The position numbers and the translations under genes were made by a program. Below, one piece after another: positions 33,859 through 46,243 of a stretch of 64,000 nucleotides of DNA (positions within the stretch are counted from its first letter, which is position 1; each line of letters begins with the position of its first letter). The stretch covers positions 7,613,501-7,677,500 of the forward strand of contig OY727100.1 of the NCBI GenBank assembly GCA_963402885.1, written 5' to 3'. The notes under the pieces were generated by a model that worked only from the letters and a program-made list of their open reading frames with translations, was not told where the DNA came from and did no database searches. This stretch comes from Antedon bifida (lineage: Eukaryota; Echinodermata; Crinoidea; Comatulida; Antedonidae).

Positions 33859-35010
33859 ATAACTAGACATGAAACTCGTCACTTTGACGAGTTAGTTATC
33901 CGCACCACGACAAACGCCACGTGCACGTCATACGTTGAAATATTCCACACAGATAAAGATTATGGCATTATGACAAGAACTGAAGAATATGATATGCTGT
34001 TAGTGCTGAATTCTGTCAATTTTGTGTCATATAGTATATACATGCAAACAGTATAATCTGTATACATATTACATACAGTGTAAAATAGGTGAAATTACGG
34101 CGACGGTATCAAAATGAAACACTTAGATAGCAATTTCAGAAGGAAATTATCTCAGGAACAACATATTAACGTGTAGAAGAAATTTGAATACGTAAAATAT
34201 AGATGCGCACCCTTTTAAATATGATGAACTATTACGCAAAATATGAAAATACGACTTTTTTTATTCAACTGGCCATATGATGACGTCACAACATCCGATT
34301 GGCAAAATGTTTACATGAATTCGTATCTACAATTCAATAGCTTCCAGAAAACGTTTTAATCGTGATTATCACATTTTATTATTACGAGCTATTACAGATT
34401 AAAATGTACTGTAAAGATGAAATTAATGACCCACGTAATTAAAATTTTTAGGCATGATGACGTCATAAAAATTAAAATATTTTTATCTCATGCTAAAGAA
34501 AGTTGATTGACCTACACAATATATAAATGCAGGAGAAAAAGGAATACAGATAAGCGTGATGCGCTCCATTGAATGTGATGAGCAATAACGAAAGAGACAA
34601 AAATCCTATATTTTACATTCGTGTGGCCATACGATGACGTCACAATGTTTTTTTAGCCTTATCAATGCATGATCCGATATCTACAACTCATCAAATTCTA
34701 GATTTTGTAATAAAAATAAACGGTTAACGGTTTACTTTAGAAACTATGACTGTTTAAAAAAAGACATAATTTTGACAATTTTTTAAGCTTTTTCATAAAA
34801 AACACGCACGAATTGTCTTATTCAACGTGTTCGTATGGCGCCATGTAAGAGAGGGCGCCATGTAAATGAAGACGTACAGTTACTGAGCTCCGTCAAAGCT
34901 AAATCTTATCGAACTCCCAAAAGTAAGTTAAAGGATGAAATAAACTGAACGTAAGTTTTAAACAGCTTCTACAATCAAATAAAAGTAAAATAAGAAGTCG
35001 ATTGTAAAAA

Positions 35011-35826
35011 ATGAGTGCTACTAGAGCGAAATCTAAACAAATATCTGAAACTACTGAGGCAACGCCTATGCCACGTCAGCTTAAAGTTCCCGCGACTACC
35101 GACTTGAGGACTGACACGTCATCTTCTGAAATTAAGGCCCTGCGAAAAGATCTAAAAGAGATGTTTGTTGATATTAATAAAAGAATCGAAGATGGAATAT
35201 CGTCGATCAAATCCAATCAACAAGTACTAATAGAAAGAATAACAAAAGTGGAAGAAACACAACGTATTATGGACCAGTCATTGGAATATTACACAACATC
35301 CACTACGGAAAATCAAGCGAGTGTAAGTAGATTAAATACACGTATTGACAACATAGAAACAGAACTGAAGGAGAAAAATAAGCAAATTAGTAACCTAGAA
35401 GGGGATATTCATAGAATGGAAAGATATTCAAGAGGATTTAATTTACGATTTGGAGGAATAAATGAAGAAGAGAACGAAAATACACTAGATAAACTAAATA
35501 CACTTATAAGCGATAAACTACACTTGAAGGATATTAACATTGAAAACGCCCATAGAACCGGTAAACAGACCAGAGGAGACCAAAAACCTAGGCAAATAAT
35601 TGCTAAATTTATCTATAGGCCAGAACGAAACGAGGTTCTTAAGAAGGTGAAGTCACTGAAAAATAAAGATTTTTATGCCATGGAGGACCTTACAGCAGCA
35701 GATGCCAAGAAGAAACGTGAGTACCGAGACATAATGTTGAAAGCATACAATGAAGGAAGACATCCTGTATTTAGAAATGGATCATTATATATAGATGGGA
35801 GACTATACCGTGAACCTACAAAGTGA
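35011..35826 (+). CDS. LINE ORF1 protein: coiled coil plus RRM-like RNA-binding region (271 aa)
   Basis: Residues about 45-150 show heptad-like spacing (EIKALRKDLKEMFVDINKRI, then NTRIDNIETELKEKNKQISN), suggesting a multimerising coiled coil. The following part (RYSRGFNLRFGGINEEEN) and the C-terminal part (ENAHRTGKQTRGDQKPRQII, then FRNGSLYIDGRLYREP) follow the layout of L1-type ORF1 proteins (coiled coil, RRM, C-terminal domain), which bind the element RNA and form particles. ATG at 35011 is preceded by an A-rich GTAAAAA context and no earlier in-frame start is evident. Full-length, no stops. Confidence 0.82.
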   Translation: MSATRAKSKQISETTEATPMPRQLKVPATTDLRTDTSSSEIKALRKDLKEMFVDINKRIEDGISSIKSNQQVLIERITKVEETQRIMDQSLEYYTTSTTENQASVSRLNTRIDNIETELKEKNKQISNLEGDIHRMERYSRGFNLRFGGINEEENENTLDKLNTLISDKLHLKDINIENAHRTGKQTRGDQKPRQIIAKFIYRPERNEVLKKVKSLKNKDFYAMEDLTAADAKKKREYRDIMLKAYNEGRHPVFRNGSLYIDGRLYREPTK

Positions 35827-36164
35827 CCAGACCAAACTCTGTTAGTAAGAAACACACTTATTTAACATGAGATGGTATTTATGTAATTTGGACAAAATAC
35901 TATCCATGTCATGTTATTATACACAGCCCCACATTGCTGTGAACTGTTACATACAGTGCATTCATATAAGTTGGGGTTGTTTATAAAATTGTATATAAAT
36001 TTGTATTACTACATTCATTAATAAGGGGTCACGGTAAAATAAAATACTTTATGACGGGTAGCTAATGTACAGATATAGCAAATAAGGTTATATTTATTAT
36101 CAAATATTTCTTTTGTCATTAGGCCCTATAATTAACTGATATTTATTTATATTAACGAAATCAT

Positions 36165-39100
36165 ATGTTTTCAATTCTAAATATTGATAATTTTAATTAT
36201 GAAGACGAAAATACAACCGCATTTAACTATAAGGAAAACTATTACTTTAGTATTGATACATTTAAATCCACGTTCAGTCAAACGTCAACTAATAGTTTTT
36301 CTATGTTTGCATTAAATTGTAGAAGTATTGTTAACAAATTTGAAGAATTTAAAAATTATGTATCCTCTCTCGATTTTGAATTTAATGTAATAGGACTTAC
36401 TGAAACTTGGCTTTCAAGCAAACATCACCTTGGTTTATATACACTTCCAAACTATACACCCATCTTTAAAAACAGAGAAACCCAGACAGGGGGGTGTGTA
36501 GCATTGTACATACACTCAAATATATCATATCAAATAAGAAATGACTTGTCTGCTATGATAAACGAGGGAGAGTGCATTATAATTGAATTAAAAAATAATG
36601 ATAAATCAATTATATGTGGAATAATCTACAGGCCCCCTAAAGCCCATATTCCAACATTTAATAATCAACTTAGTGAATTAATGCACATGATAAACAATGA
36701 AAATAAAAAGGCATACCTAATGGGTGACTTTAACCTAGATCTACAAAAATATAACTGTGACAATAATGTTCAAACTCACGTAGACAACATGCTAACAGAA
36801 TCATTCATTCCACTAGTCAATAAACCCACTCGAATCACAAAAGATACCGCAACAGTAATTGACAATATTTATACAAATTATCAGGAATTCCAAAATATTA
36901 ACACAGGGATATTAGTTAACGACATATCTGACCACTTTGCAGTTTTCTGCATGGATGATTCAGAAAATTATTCATTACCACGATCAGAAAAATTTATAAT
37001 AAAAAGAAGCTATACTGATCAACAAAAACGGCAATTTAGACTTGAATTACAGGACTATGATTGGCAATATGTAACTAGCATTGAAAATGCGAATGAATCA
37101 TATGAACGTTTCTCAGATGCTTTAAAAACAATGATAGATAAGCATTTCCCACTAAAAAGAGTTAGGTTAAAAGTAGATACAATTAAATCCCCGTGGATAA
37201 CATATGGAATTCAAAAATCTCTTTGTACCAAAAATAAATTATACATCAAATATAAACAGAAACCAACAGATATAAATAAATCTAAATATAAGAAATATAA
37301 AAATAAGTTAACATCAATAATAAGAGAAAGAAAAACTACTTATTACAAAAATGAATTTGAAAAGTACAAGAGTAATATAAAGAAAACATGGGGTGTCATA
37401 AACTCATTATTAGGTAGGAAGAAACATCAAGACATGCCTCAAAAAATGAAAATCAACTCCCATCAACTTAATGACCCAACAACCATAGCCAATGCGTTTA
37501 ACACATACTTTATAAATATAGGTGACCAAATGACAGGTGATGATAACCGTAATAGTAACACCGAATATAAAATACAACATGACATTTTGAATTCAATGTT
37601 TTTTAGAGCTGTAACTGAGTCCGATATCATTAAATACATTAATGACTTAAATGTAAATAAGTCAAGTGGTTGTGATGACATTGGTACCATTTATATAAAA
37701 AATAACTCAGATATACTGGCTAAACCGTTATCTCATATAATCAATGTATCCCTTCAATCGGGTGTATTTCCTTGTCAACTAAAAATTGCTAAAACAATTC
37801 CTGTGTATAAAAAAGGAGCAAGGGAGAACATAGAAAATTATAGACCGATATCGATATTACCATGTATATCTAAGGTATTTGAAAGGGTCGTATATGACCA
37901 AACAATCGCTTTTTTGTGTAAATATGATATGTTACATGAATCTCAATATGGATTCAGGGCAGGTCATTCAACTAACCACGCCCTCCTACAAGTCCTTGAT
38001 AAAATAACGACAGCCGTTGACAACAAGCAATTTATGATTGGCGTATTTTTGGATTTATCCAAGGCGTTCGATTCGATAGATCATGAATTATTGCTCACAA
38101 AATTGCCCCATTATGGAATAAGAGGCGTGGTTCTTGATTGGTACCGAAGCTACCTTAGAGAAAGACAACAATTCGTACAAATTGGGAAGTGTCAGTCTGT
38201 AACCAAAATAATAAAACAAGGCGTTCCACAAGGGTCAATTCTTGGACCCCTGCTGTTTTTGATTTTCATAAATGACATGTTTTCTGTAAGTAATGTCGTT
38301 GATTTAATAATGTTTGCAGATGATACGAATATGTTTTTACAACACAATGATGTCGTCACTGCCTTTACAATAATGACAAATGAACTAAATAAAATTGAGA
38401 AATGGTGTAAAACTAATAGATTAAATATTAATACAACCAAAACTACGTATATGTTATTTAGTGGAAAGAATACCAACATTGACACATCCCAATTTGTACT
38501 TTCAATAAATAGAGTTTCAATAGATAGAGTACCATATACTAAATTTCTCGGTGTCATCATTGATGAGAAACTGAACTTTAGACACCATACAAATGCAGTT
38601 TCTTGTAAAGCATCCTCAATAATTGGTGCCATGTGTCATATAAAACATTTAGTATCTACTGAAGTGTTACTTACCATATACAAGACACTTATATTACCAG
38701 TGTTGACATATGGTATTATTGTATGGGGTGCGGGAAACAAAGAAAATTTGGATCGCCTCCTTTTGCTTCAGAAAAGAGCTTTTAGGATTATTTGTAAGGT
38801 AGACTTTCATCATCCTTCTTCTCAGCTCTTTGTAAAAACGGGCACAATTAATATATTTGATTTGTATAAAAACAGTGTTTTAAATTTTATGTTTAAATAC
38901 CAAAAAGGACAACTTCCAAAATGTTTTAATTCTTTATTCAGTTTATTTGATAATTATCATGCATATAACACTCGAAATAAAGACAATTATTGTATAAAAT
39001 TAAAATCAACTAATATGGGTCAGCAAAGTATAGCATATAGAGGACCTAAGCTATGGAATCAACTTATAAGAAATATAAGAGATAGTGAAAATATATCAAT

Positions 39101-39200
39101 ATTTAAAAAACTATTACTAAATAAATGCATTAATAGTTATAAAGAAACAATATATCTTTGCGAAAACAACATTTGTAAAATATGTCTAACTTTAACTTAA
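36165..39200 (+). CDS. LINE ORF2 protein: AP endonuclease and reverse transcriptase (1011 aa)
   Basis: N-terminal AP-type endonuclease (about residues 45-270): LNCRSIVNKFEEFKNYV, GLTETWLS with the catalytic Glu, GDFNLDL and SDHFAVF with the final His. Reverse transcriptase from about 470: GVFLDLSKAFDSIDHELLL (motif A, near 628), QGVPQGSILGPLLFLIFIND (motif B) and FADDTN (catalytic Asp pair, near 716). The C-terminal part has TYGIIVWGAGNKENLDRL, usual for this group, and ends with a Cys-rich tail. The protein would nick target DNA and copy its RNA in place. No frame breaks. Confidence 0.92.
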   Translation: MFSILNIDNFNYEDENTTAFNYKENYYFSIDTFKSTFSQTSTNSFSMFALNCRSIVNKFEEFKNYVSSLDFEFNVIGLTETWLSSKHHLGLYTLPNYTPIFKNRETQTGGCVALYIHSNISYQIRNDLSAMINEGECIIIELKNNDKSIICGIIYRPPKAHIPTFNNQLSELMHMINNENKKAYLMGDFNLDLQKYNCDNNVQTHVDNMLTESFIPLVNKPTRITKDTATVIDNIYTNYQEFQNINTGILVNDISDHFAVFCMDDSENYSLPRSEKFIIKRSYTDQQKRQFRLELQDYDWQYVTSIENANESYERFSDALKTMIDKHFPLKRVRLKVDTIKSPWITYGIQKSLCTKNKLYIKYKQKPTDINKSKYKKYKNKLTSIIRERKTTYYKNEFEKYKSNIKKTWGVINSLLGRKKHQDMPQKMKINSHQLNDPTTIANAFNTYFINIGDQMTGDDNRNSNTEYKIQHDILNSMFFRAVTESDIIKYINDLNVNKSSGCDDIGTIYIKNNSDILAKPLSHIINVSLQSGVFPCQLKIAKTIPVYKKGARENIENYRPISILPCISKVFERVVYDQTIAFLCKYDMLHESQYGFRAGHSTNHALLQVLDKITTAVDNKQFMIGVFLDLSKAFDSIDHELLLTKLPHYGIRGVVLDWYRSYLRERQQFVQIGKCQSVTKIIKQGVPQGSILGPLLFLIFINDMFSVSNVVDLIMFADDTNMFLQHNDVVTAFTIMTNELNKIEKWCKTNRLNINTTKTTYMLFSGKNTNIDTSQFVLSINRVSIDRVPYTKFLGVIIDEKLNFRHHTNAVSCKASSIIGAMCHIKHLVSTEVLLTIYKTLILPVLTYGIIVWGAGNKENLDRLLLLQKRAFRIICKVDFHHPSSQLFVKTGTINIFDLYKNSVLNFMFKYQKGQLPKCFNSLFSLFDNYHAYNTRNKDNYCIKLKSTNMGQQSIAYRGPKLWNQLIRNIRDSENISIFKKLLLNKCINSYKETIYLCENNICKICLTLT

Positions 39201-39981
39201 TTAATTACATTTTCGTATATATTCTGAGAATGTGATGTATATATATATATATTATATTATAGTACGTTGTATTTTCCTTCATTTATTTACTACATGAAAA
39301 CATTTTGTAATATATTTGTAAATTTATATTTTAAGTTAGGGTGCCACAGATTAAAAGCTTTGCTTTCTTGTGGTTATCCTGTTTTTCACACTTTATTGTA
39401 CTTAATTTATTATTTATATTTTCATGAATGTTGTGTGAAAAATAAAGGAATCAATCAATCAATCAATTATTTAAACTGGAAAAGGTCTAAATTGTTTTCA
39501 AAATTACTAGGAAAGGCTTGAAAAATATAATTCAAGAGAAAAAAATATGTTTTTAACGCTACGTGCGCACCGCGTGCGTAAAAAATTGCGCGCCTGTGGG
39601 AATTTTTGACATGCTCAAAATGATAAGAAACGCATAAAAAGTTGATTAGAAATTAATTTTGCGCATTTTGAAATTTTAAATGCGCGTGCGCGCGTAACTT
39701 CTTGTGAAACATGCCATTTTTAATCCGTAGAAAGTTTGCCCCTGATATGACTTAAATTTTGTCAAAGTGTCAATACTAAATGACTTTTGGTTTTTATTCT
39801 ATGATCAATCATTGAAATTCATAAAATTGCGCGTAAGTCACGTTGCGCAACTATGACGCCATTCAAAAATAGGAGGTGCACAACTTCACGTAAATGCCCA
39901 TATGTTGTCAAAGTTATGAAATGTTATGTTTACACATTTTAGAGAAACGCGACTCACAAAAAGGAAGGAAGGAAAGAAGAA

Positions 39982-41500
39982 CTAGACATGAAACTCGTCA
40001 CTTTGACGAGTTAGTTATCCGCACGACAAACGCCACGTGCACGTCATACGTTAGAATTTTGCACCCAGAAAAAGATTATGGCATTATGACCTGATCTGAA
40101 GAATATGATATGTTGTTAGTGCTGAATTCTGTCAATTTTGTGTCATATATACAGTATAAACAGTATAATCTGTATACATATTACATACAGTGTAGAATAG
40201 GTGAAATTACGGGACCCGCCATTTATTCCATTTTTTAACATGGCGACGGTATCAAAATGAAACACTAAAATACCAATTTCGGAAGGATATTATCTCAGCA
40301 ACAACATATTAGCGTGTAGAAGAAATTTGGATACGTAAAATATAGATGCGCGCTCTTTTAAATGTGATGAACTATGACGCAAAATATGAAAATACGACTT
40401 TTTTTATTCAACTGGCCATATGATGACGTCACTACATCTGATTGACAAAATGTTCACATGAATTCGTATCTACAATCCAATAGCTTCCAGAAAACGTTTT
40501 AATCGTGATTATCACATTTTATTCTTACGAGCTATAACAGATTAAAATTTACTGTAAAGATAAAATTAATGACCCACGTAATTTAAATTTTTAGGCATGA
40601 TGACGTTATAAAAATTAAAATATTTTTAACTCATGCGAAAGATAGTTGATTGACCTAGATAATATTAAAATCTCGGAGAAAATGGAAGACGGATAAGCGT
40701 GATGCGCTCCATTGAATGTGATGAGCAATAACGAAAGAGACAAAAATCCTATTTTTTACATTTGTGTGGCCATACGATGACGTCACAACATCCGTAAGGA
40801 AAAAATTCTGCATGAATTCATATCTACATCATATCTGCTTACATATTAAGTTAAAAAACTCGGGGGTAACGGTTGATCCTGAGGAGCTATAATAGATTCA
40901 AAATAGGCATAATTTTGACAATATTTTGTAACTTTTGCAACTAAAACGCATGCAAATGGTCTAAATCAACGTGTACGTATGACGTCATTTTAATTTGAAA
41001 TGATGTCAATCTTTTTAAAAATGACTAGGAAAGGCTGGAAAATCACAATTTAATAGAAAAAAACATGATTTTCATGCTGCGTGCGCACTGCACGCGTAAA
41101 ATTGTTCGCGCGCGCGGGAAATTTTGACATGCGCAAAATGTCATGAATGGCGTAAAAAGTTGATTAGAAATTAATTTTGCGCATTTTAAAATTTTAAATG
41201 CGCGTGCGCGCGTAACTTCTTGTAAAACACGCCATTTTTAGTTAACTAAAAGTTTGCCCTTGATATGACTTAAATTTTCATAAAGGGTAAAAAAAAAATT
41301 ACGCTTGGTTTTTAAGCTATGATCAATCATTAAAAATCATAAAATCGCGCGTAAGTCACGTTGCGCAACTCTGACGTCATTCAAAAATAGGAGGTGCACA
41401 ACTTCACGTAAATGCCCATATGTTGACAAAGTTATGAAATGTTATGTTTACAAGTTTTTGAGATACGTGAGACACAAAAATGAGGGAGAAAGAAATAAGA
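39982..41500 (-). mobile_element. Helitron unit D (class 1)
   Basis: Hairpin and CTAG end at 39982, TC end (TCTTATTTCTTTC) at 41500, then a run of As (41501-41513). Diverged from A and K throughout, with several indels; closest to unit J (48036-49564). Contains TGACGTCA octamers. No coding capacity. Confidence 0.72.
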
Positions 41501-41513
41501 AAAAAAAAAAAAA

Positions 41514-42659
41514 CTAGATTTGAACTCGTCACTACGGACGAGTTAGGTTATCCGCAGCGCAAAAGCCACGTGCACGTCATACGTTAGAATATTGCGCGCA
41601 GAAAAACGATTATGCCATTGTAAAAATGTTAGTGCGCTCTCTATTTTGCGTCACGTCAAAGTATATACGGTATACACTATATTCTGTATACGTACTACAT
41701 ACAGTGCAGAATAGGTGAAAATAAGGGACCCAAGTTATTGACGCTTTTGGACATGATGACGTCAGAACAATTTAAAAAATGGTAGATTATGCGAAAGATA
41801 ATTGATTGGCCTAGACAATATAACAAAATGGGGGGAAATGGAATACGGATAAGTGGAGATGCGCTCTATTAAATGTGATGAGCTATGCGAAAGAGACAAA
41901 AATCCTATATTTTATATTCGAGTGGCCATACGATGACGTCACAATGTCTGGTTAGCCATATCGATGCATGATTCGATATCTGCAACTCATCAACTTCCAG
42001 AATATGCAATTTTAAAAAAGTTCACCACGTAGTTTACAATCTATGACTGTTTTAAAAAAGGCAAAATTTTGACAAATTTTTTAACTTTTTCATTAAAAAC
42101 GCGCGCAAATTGTTTAATTCTACGTGCTCGTATGACGTGATTTTAAGTCGAAATTGATTGAAAATTGGTAAATTTACTAGAAAAGGCTGAAAAAACAAAA
42201 ATAAAGCAAAAAAAAGATGTTTTTGCGCTACGTGCGCACGTGCGCGTAAAAATATTGCGCACGCGTGGGAATTTTTGAAATGCTCAAAATGACCTGAAAC
42301 GCGTAGAAAGTTGATTAGAAATTGATTTTACGCATTCTGAAATTTTAAACGCGCGTGCGCGCGTAACTTTCCTTGAAACATGCCATTTTTAATCCATAGA
42401 AAGTTTGCACTTGATATGACTTAAATGTTCACCAAGTGTCATTACAAAATGACTTTTGGTTTTTAGTCTATGTTAAATACGCAAAATTCATAAAATCGCG
42501 CGTAGCTTACGCTGCGCGACTCTAAAGTAAAAAAACGAACTGTCCTGCACTTCTACAGATAGAGGTAAATCTTTTGACAAAGTTATACGATGTAATGTTG
42601 ATCATAATTTGAGATACACGTGACACAAAATTCTGGGAAAGAAAGAAGAATAACATAGA
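41514..42659 (-). mobile_element. Helitron unit E (class 3, 1146 bp)
   Basis: Class 3 hairpin on the minus strand: AACTCGTC-CGTAGT-GACGAGTT, then CAAAT-CTAG. 5' end TCTATGTTATTCTTC. Joined with no spacer to unit F: the minus strand reads CTAG directly followed by TCTATG. Nearly the same as units F, G and H. Confidence 0.75.
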
Positions 42660-43806
42660 CTAGATTTGAACTCGTCACTACGGACGAGTTAGGTTATCCG
42701 CAGCGCAAAAGCCACGTGCACGTCATACGTTAGAATATTGCGCACAGAAAAACGATTATGCCATTGTAAAAATGTTAGTGCGCTCTCTATTTTGCGTCAC
42801 GTCAAAGTATATACGGTATACACTATATTCTGTATACGTACTACATACAGTGCAGAATAGGTGAAAATAAGGGACCCAAGTTATTGACGCTTTTGGACAT
42901 GATGACGTCATCACAATTTAAAAAATGGTAGATTATGCGAAAGATAATTGATTGGCCTAGACAATATAACAAAATGGGGGGAAATGGAATACGGATAAGT
43001 GGAGATGCGCTCTATTAAATGTGATGAGCTATGCGAAAGAGACAAAAATCCTATATTTTATATTCGAGTGGCCATACGATGACGTCAGAATGTCTGGTTA
43101 GCCATATCGATGCATGATTCGATATCTACAACTCATCAACTTCCAGAATATGCAATTTTAAAAAAGTTCACCACGTAGTTTACAATCTATGACTGTTTTA
43201 AAAAAGGCAAAATTTTGACAAATTTTGTAACTTTTTCATTAAAAACGCGCGCAAATTGTTTAATTCTACGTGCTCGTATGACGTGATTTTAAGTCGAAAT
43301 TGATTGAAAATTGGTAAATTTACTAGAAAAGGCTGAAAAAACAAAAATCAAGCAAAAAAAAGATGTTTTTGCGCTACGTGCGCACGTGCGCGTAAAAAAT
43401 ATTGCGCACGCGTGGGAATTTTTGAAATGCTCAAAATGACCTGAAACGCGTAGAAAGTTGATTAGAAATTGATTTTACGCATTCTGAAATTTTAAACGCG
43501 CGTGCGCGCGTAACTTTCTGTGAAACATGCCATTTTTAATCCATAGAAAGTTTGCACTTGATATGACTTAAATGTTCACCAAGTGTCATTACAAAATGAC
43601 TTTTGGTTTTTAGTCTATGTTAAATACGCAAAATTCATAAAATCGCGCGTAGCTTACGCTGCGCGACTCTAAAGTAAAAAAACGAACTGTCCTGCACTTC
43701 TACAGATAGAGGTAAATCTTCTGACAAAGTTATACGATGTAATGTTGATCAGAATTTGAGATACACGTGACACAAAATTCTGGGAAAGAAAGAAGAATAA
43801 CATAGA
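42660..43806 (-). mobile_element. Helitron unit F (class 3, 1147 bp)
   Basis: Same ends as unit E. Seamless junction with E on its left and six As before G on its right. No coding capacity. Confidence 0.75.
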
Positions 43807-43812
43807 AAAAAA

Positions 43813-44958
43813 CTAGATTTGAACTCGTCACTACGGACGAGTTAGGTTATCCGCAGCGCAAAAGCCACGTGCACGTCATACGTTAGAATATTGCGCGCAG
43901 AAAAACGATTATGCCATTGTAAAAATGTTAGTGCGCTCTCTATTTTGCGTCACGTCAAAGTATATACGGTATACACTATATTCTGTATACGTACTACATA
44001 CAGTGCAGAATAGGTGAAAATAAGGGACCCAAGTTATTGACGCTTTTGGACATGATGACGTCATCACAATTTAAAAAATAGTAGATTATGCGAAAGATAA
44101 TTGATTGGCCTAGACAATATAACAAAATGGGGGGAAATGGAATACGGATAAGTGGAGATGCGCTCTATTAAATGTGATGAGCTATGCGAAAGAGACAAAA
44201 ATCCTATATTTTATATTCGAGTGGCCATACGATGACGTCACAATGTCTGGTTAGCCATATCGATGCATGATTCGATATCTACAACTCATCAACTTCCAGA
44301 ATATGCAATTTTAAAAAAGTTCACAACGTAGTTTACAATCTATGACTGTTTTAAAAAAGGCAAAATTTTGACAAATTTTTTAACTTTTTCATTAAAAACG
44401 CGCGCAAATTGTTTAATTCTACGTGCTCGTATGACGTGATTTTAAGTCGAAATTGATTGAAAATTGGTAAATTTACTAGAAAAGGCTGAAAAAACAAAAA
44501 TCAAGCAAAAAAAAGATGTTTTTGCGCTACGTGCGCACGTGCGCGTAAAAATATTGCGCACGCGTGGGAATTTTTGAAATGCTCAAAATGACCTGAAACG
44601 CGTAGAAAGTTGATTAGAAATTGATTTTACGCATTCTGAAATTTTAAACGCGCGTGCGCGCGTAACTTTCTGTTAAACATGCCATTTTTAATCCATAGAA
44701 AGTTTGCACTTGATATGACTTAAATGTTCACCAAGTGTCATTACAAAATGACTTTTGATTTTTAGTCTATGTTAAATACGCAAAATTCATAAAATCGCGC
44801 GTAGCTTACGCTGCGCGACTCTAAAGTAAAAAAACGAACTGTCCTGCACTTCTACAGATAGAGGTAAATCTTCTGACAAAGTTATACGATGTAATGTTGA
44901 TCAGAATTTGAGATACACGTGACACAAAATTCTGGGAAAGAAAGAAGAATAACATAGA
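43813..44958 (-). mobile_element. Helitron unit G (class 3, 1146 bp)
   Basis: Same ends as units E and F. Its TC end faces a poly-A/hairpin block at 44959-45096. Confidence 0.75.
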
Positions 44959-45096
44959 AAAAAAAAAAAAAAAAAAAAAAAAAAGATCCTGACAATAACA
45001 AGGGGTTATCCGCCAAGTGCGGATAACCAAAAAAAAAAAAAAAAAAGATCCTGACAATAACAAGGGGTTATCCGCCAAGTGCGGATAACCAAAAAA
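44959..45096. repeat. Two short hairpin monomers with poly-A spacers
   Basis: Two copies of GATCCTGACAATAACAAGG followed by the hairpin GGTTATCCGC-CAAGT-GCGGATAACC, each set between A runs. The arm GGTTATCCGC equals the decamer just inside the hairpin end of Helitron classes 2 and 3. Confidence 0.8.
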
Positions 45097-46243
45097 CTAG
45101 ATTTGAACTCGTCACTACGGACGAGTTAGGTTATCCGCAGCGCAAAAGCCACGTGCACGTCATACGTTAGAATATTGCGCGCAGAAAAACGATTATGCCA
45201 TTGTAAAAATGTTAGTGCGCTCTCTATTTTGCGTCACGTCAAAGTATATACGGTATACACTATATTCTGTATACGTACTACATACAGTGCAGAATAGGTG
45301 AAAATAAGGGACCCAAGTTATTGACGCTTTTGGACATGATGACGTCATCACAATTTAAAAAATGGTAGATTATGCGAAAGATAATTGATTGGCCTAGACA
45401 ATATAACAAAATGGGGGGAAATGGAATACGGATAAGTGGAGATGCGCTCTATTAAATGTGATGAGCTATGCGAAAGAGAGAAAAATCCTATATTTTATAT
45501 TCGAGTGGCCATACGATGACGTCACAATGTCTGGTTAGCCATATCGATGCATGATTCGATATCTACAACTCATCAACTTCCAGAATATGCAATTTTAAAA
45601 AAGTTCACCACGTAGTTTACAATCTATGACTGTTTTAAAAAAGGCAAAATTTTGACAAATTTTTTAACTTTTTCATTAAAAACGCGCGCAAATTGTTTAA
45701 TTCTACGTGCTCGTATGACGTGATTTTAAGTCGAAATTGATTGAAAATTGGTACATTTACTAGAAAAGGCTGAAAAAACAAAAATCAAGCAAAAAAAAAG
45801 ATGTTTTTGCGCTACGTGCGCACGTGCGCGTAAAAATATTGCGCACGCGTGGGAATTTTTGAAATGCTCAAAATGACCTGAAACGCGTAGAAAGTTGATT
45901 AGATATTGATTTTACGCATTCTGAAATTTTAAACGCGCGTGCGCGCGTAACTTTCTGTGAAACATGCCATTTTTAATCCATAGAAAGTTTGCACTTGATA
46001 TGACTTAAATGTTCACCAAGTGTCATTACAAAATGACCTTTGGTCTTTAGTCTATGTTAAATACGCAAAATTCATAAAATCGCGCGTAGCTTACGCTGCG
46101 CGACTCTAAAGTAAAAAAACGAACTGTCCTGCACTTCTACAGATAGAGGTAAATCTTCTGACAAAGTTATACGATGTAATGTTGATCAGAATTTGAGATA
46201 CACGTGACACAAAATTCTGGGAAAGAAAGAAGAATAACATAGA
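45097..46243 (-). mobile_element. Helitron unit H (class 3, 1147 bp)
   Basis: Same ends as units E-G. Flanked on both sides by hairpin-monomer blocks. Confidence 0.75.

Larger units (their letters stand above)
34841..39466 (+). mobile_element. LINE with two open ORFs, apparently intact (CR1/L2-like)
   Basis: A 5' UTR of ~170 bp, ORF1 (35011-35826), a 338-bp spacer, ORF2 (36165-39200), a short 3' UTR, AATAAAGG and an AATC-repeat tail (39449-39466). Inserted in Helitron unit C. No target duplication is visible at the junction TATGGCG/TTATTTAA. The first bases GCGCCATGTAA are repeated ~17 bp on, so the exact 5' end is uncertain. Both frames are uninterrupted, so the insertion is young and possibly competent. 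Clade is inferred from the endonuclease/RT motifs and simple-repeat tail. Confidence 0.9.
33863..39980 (-). mobile_element. Helitron unit C (class 1), split by a LINE
   Basis: 33863-34840 and 39467-39980 together match unit A from the CTAG hairpin end to the TC end. The interruption is a 4626-bp LINE at 34841-39466. The intact unit A shows the empty site as TATGGCG followed by TTATTTAAAC. Confidence 0.75.
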
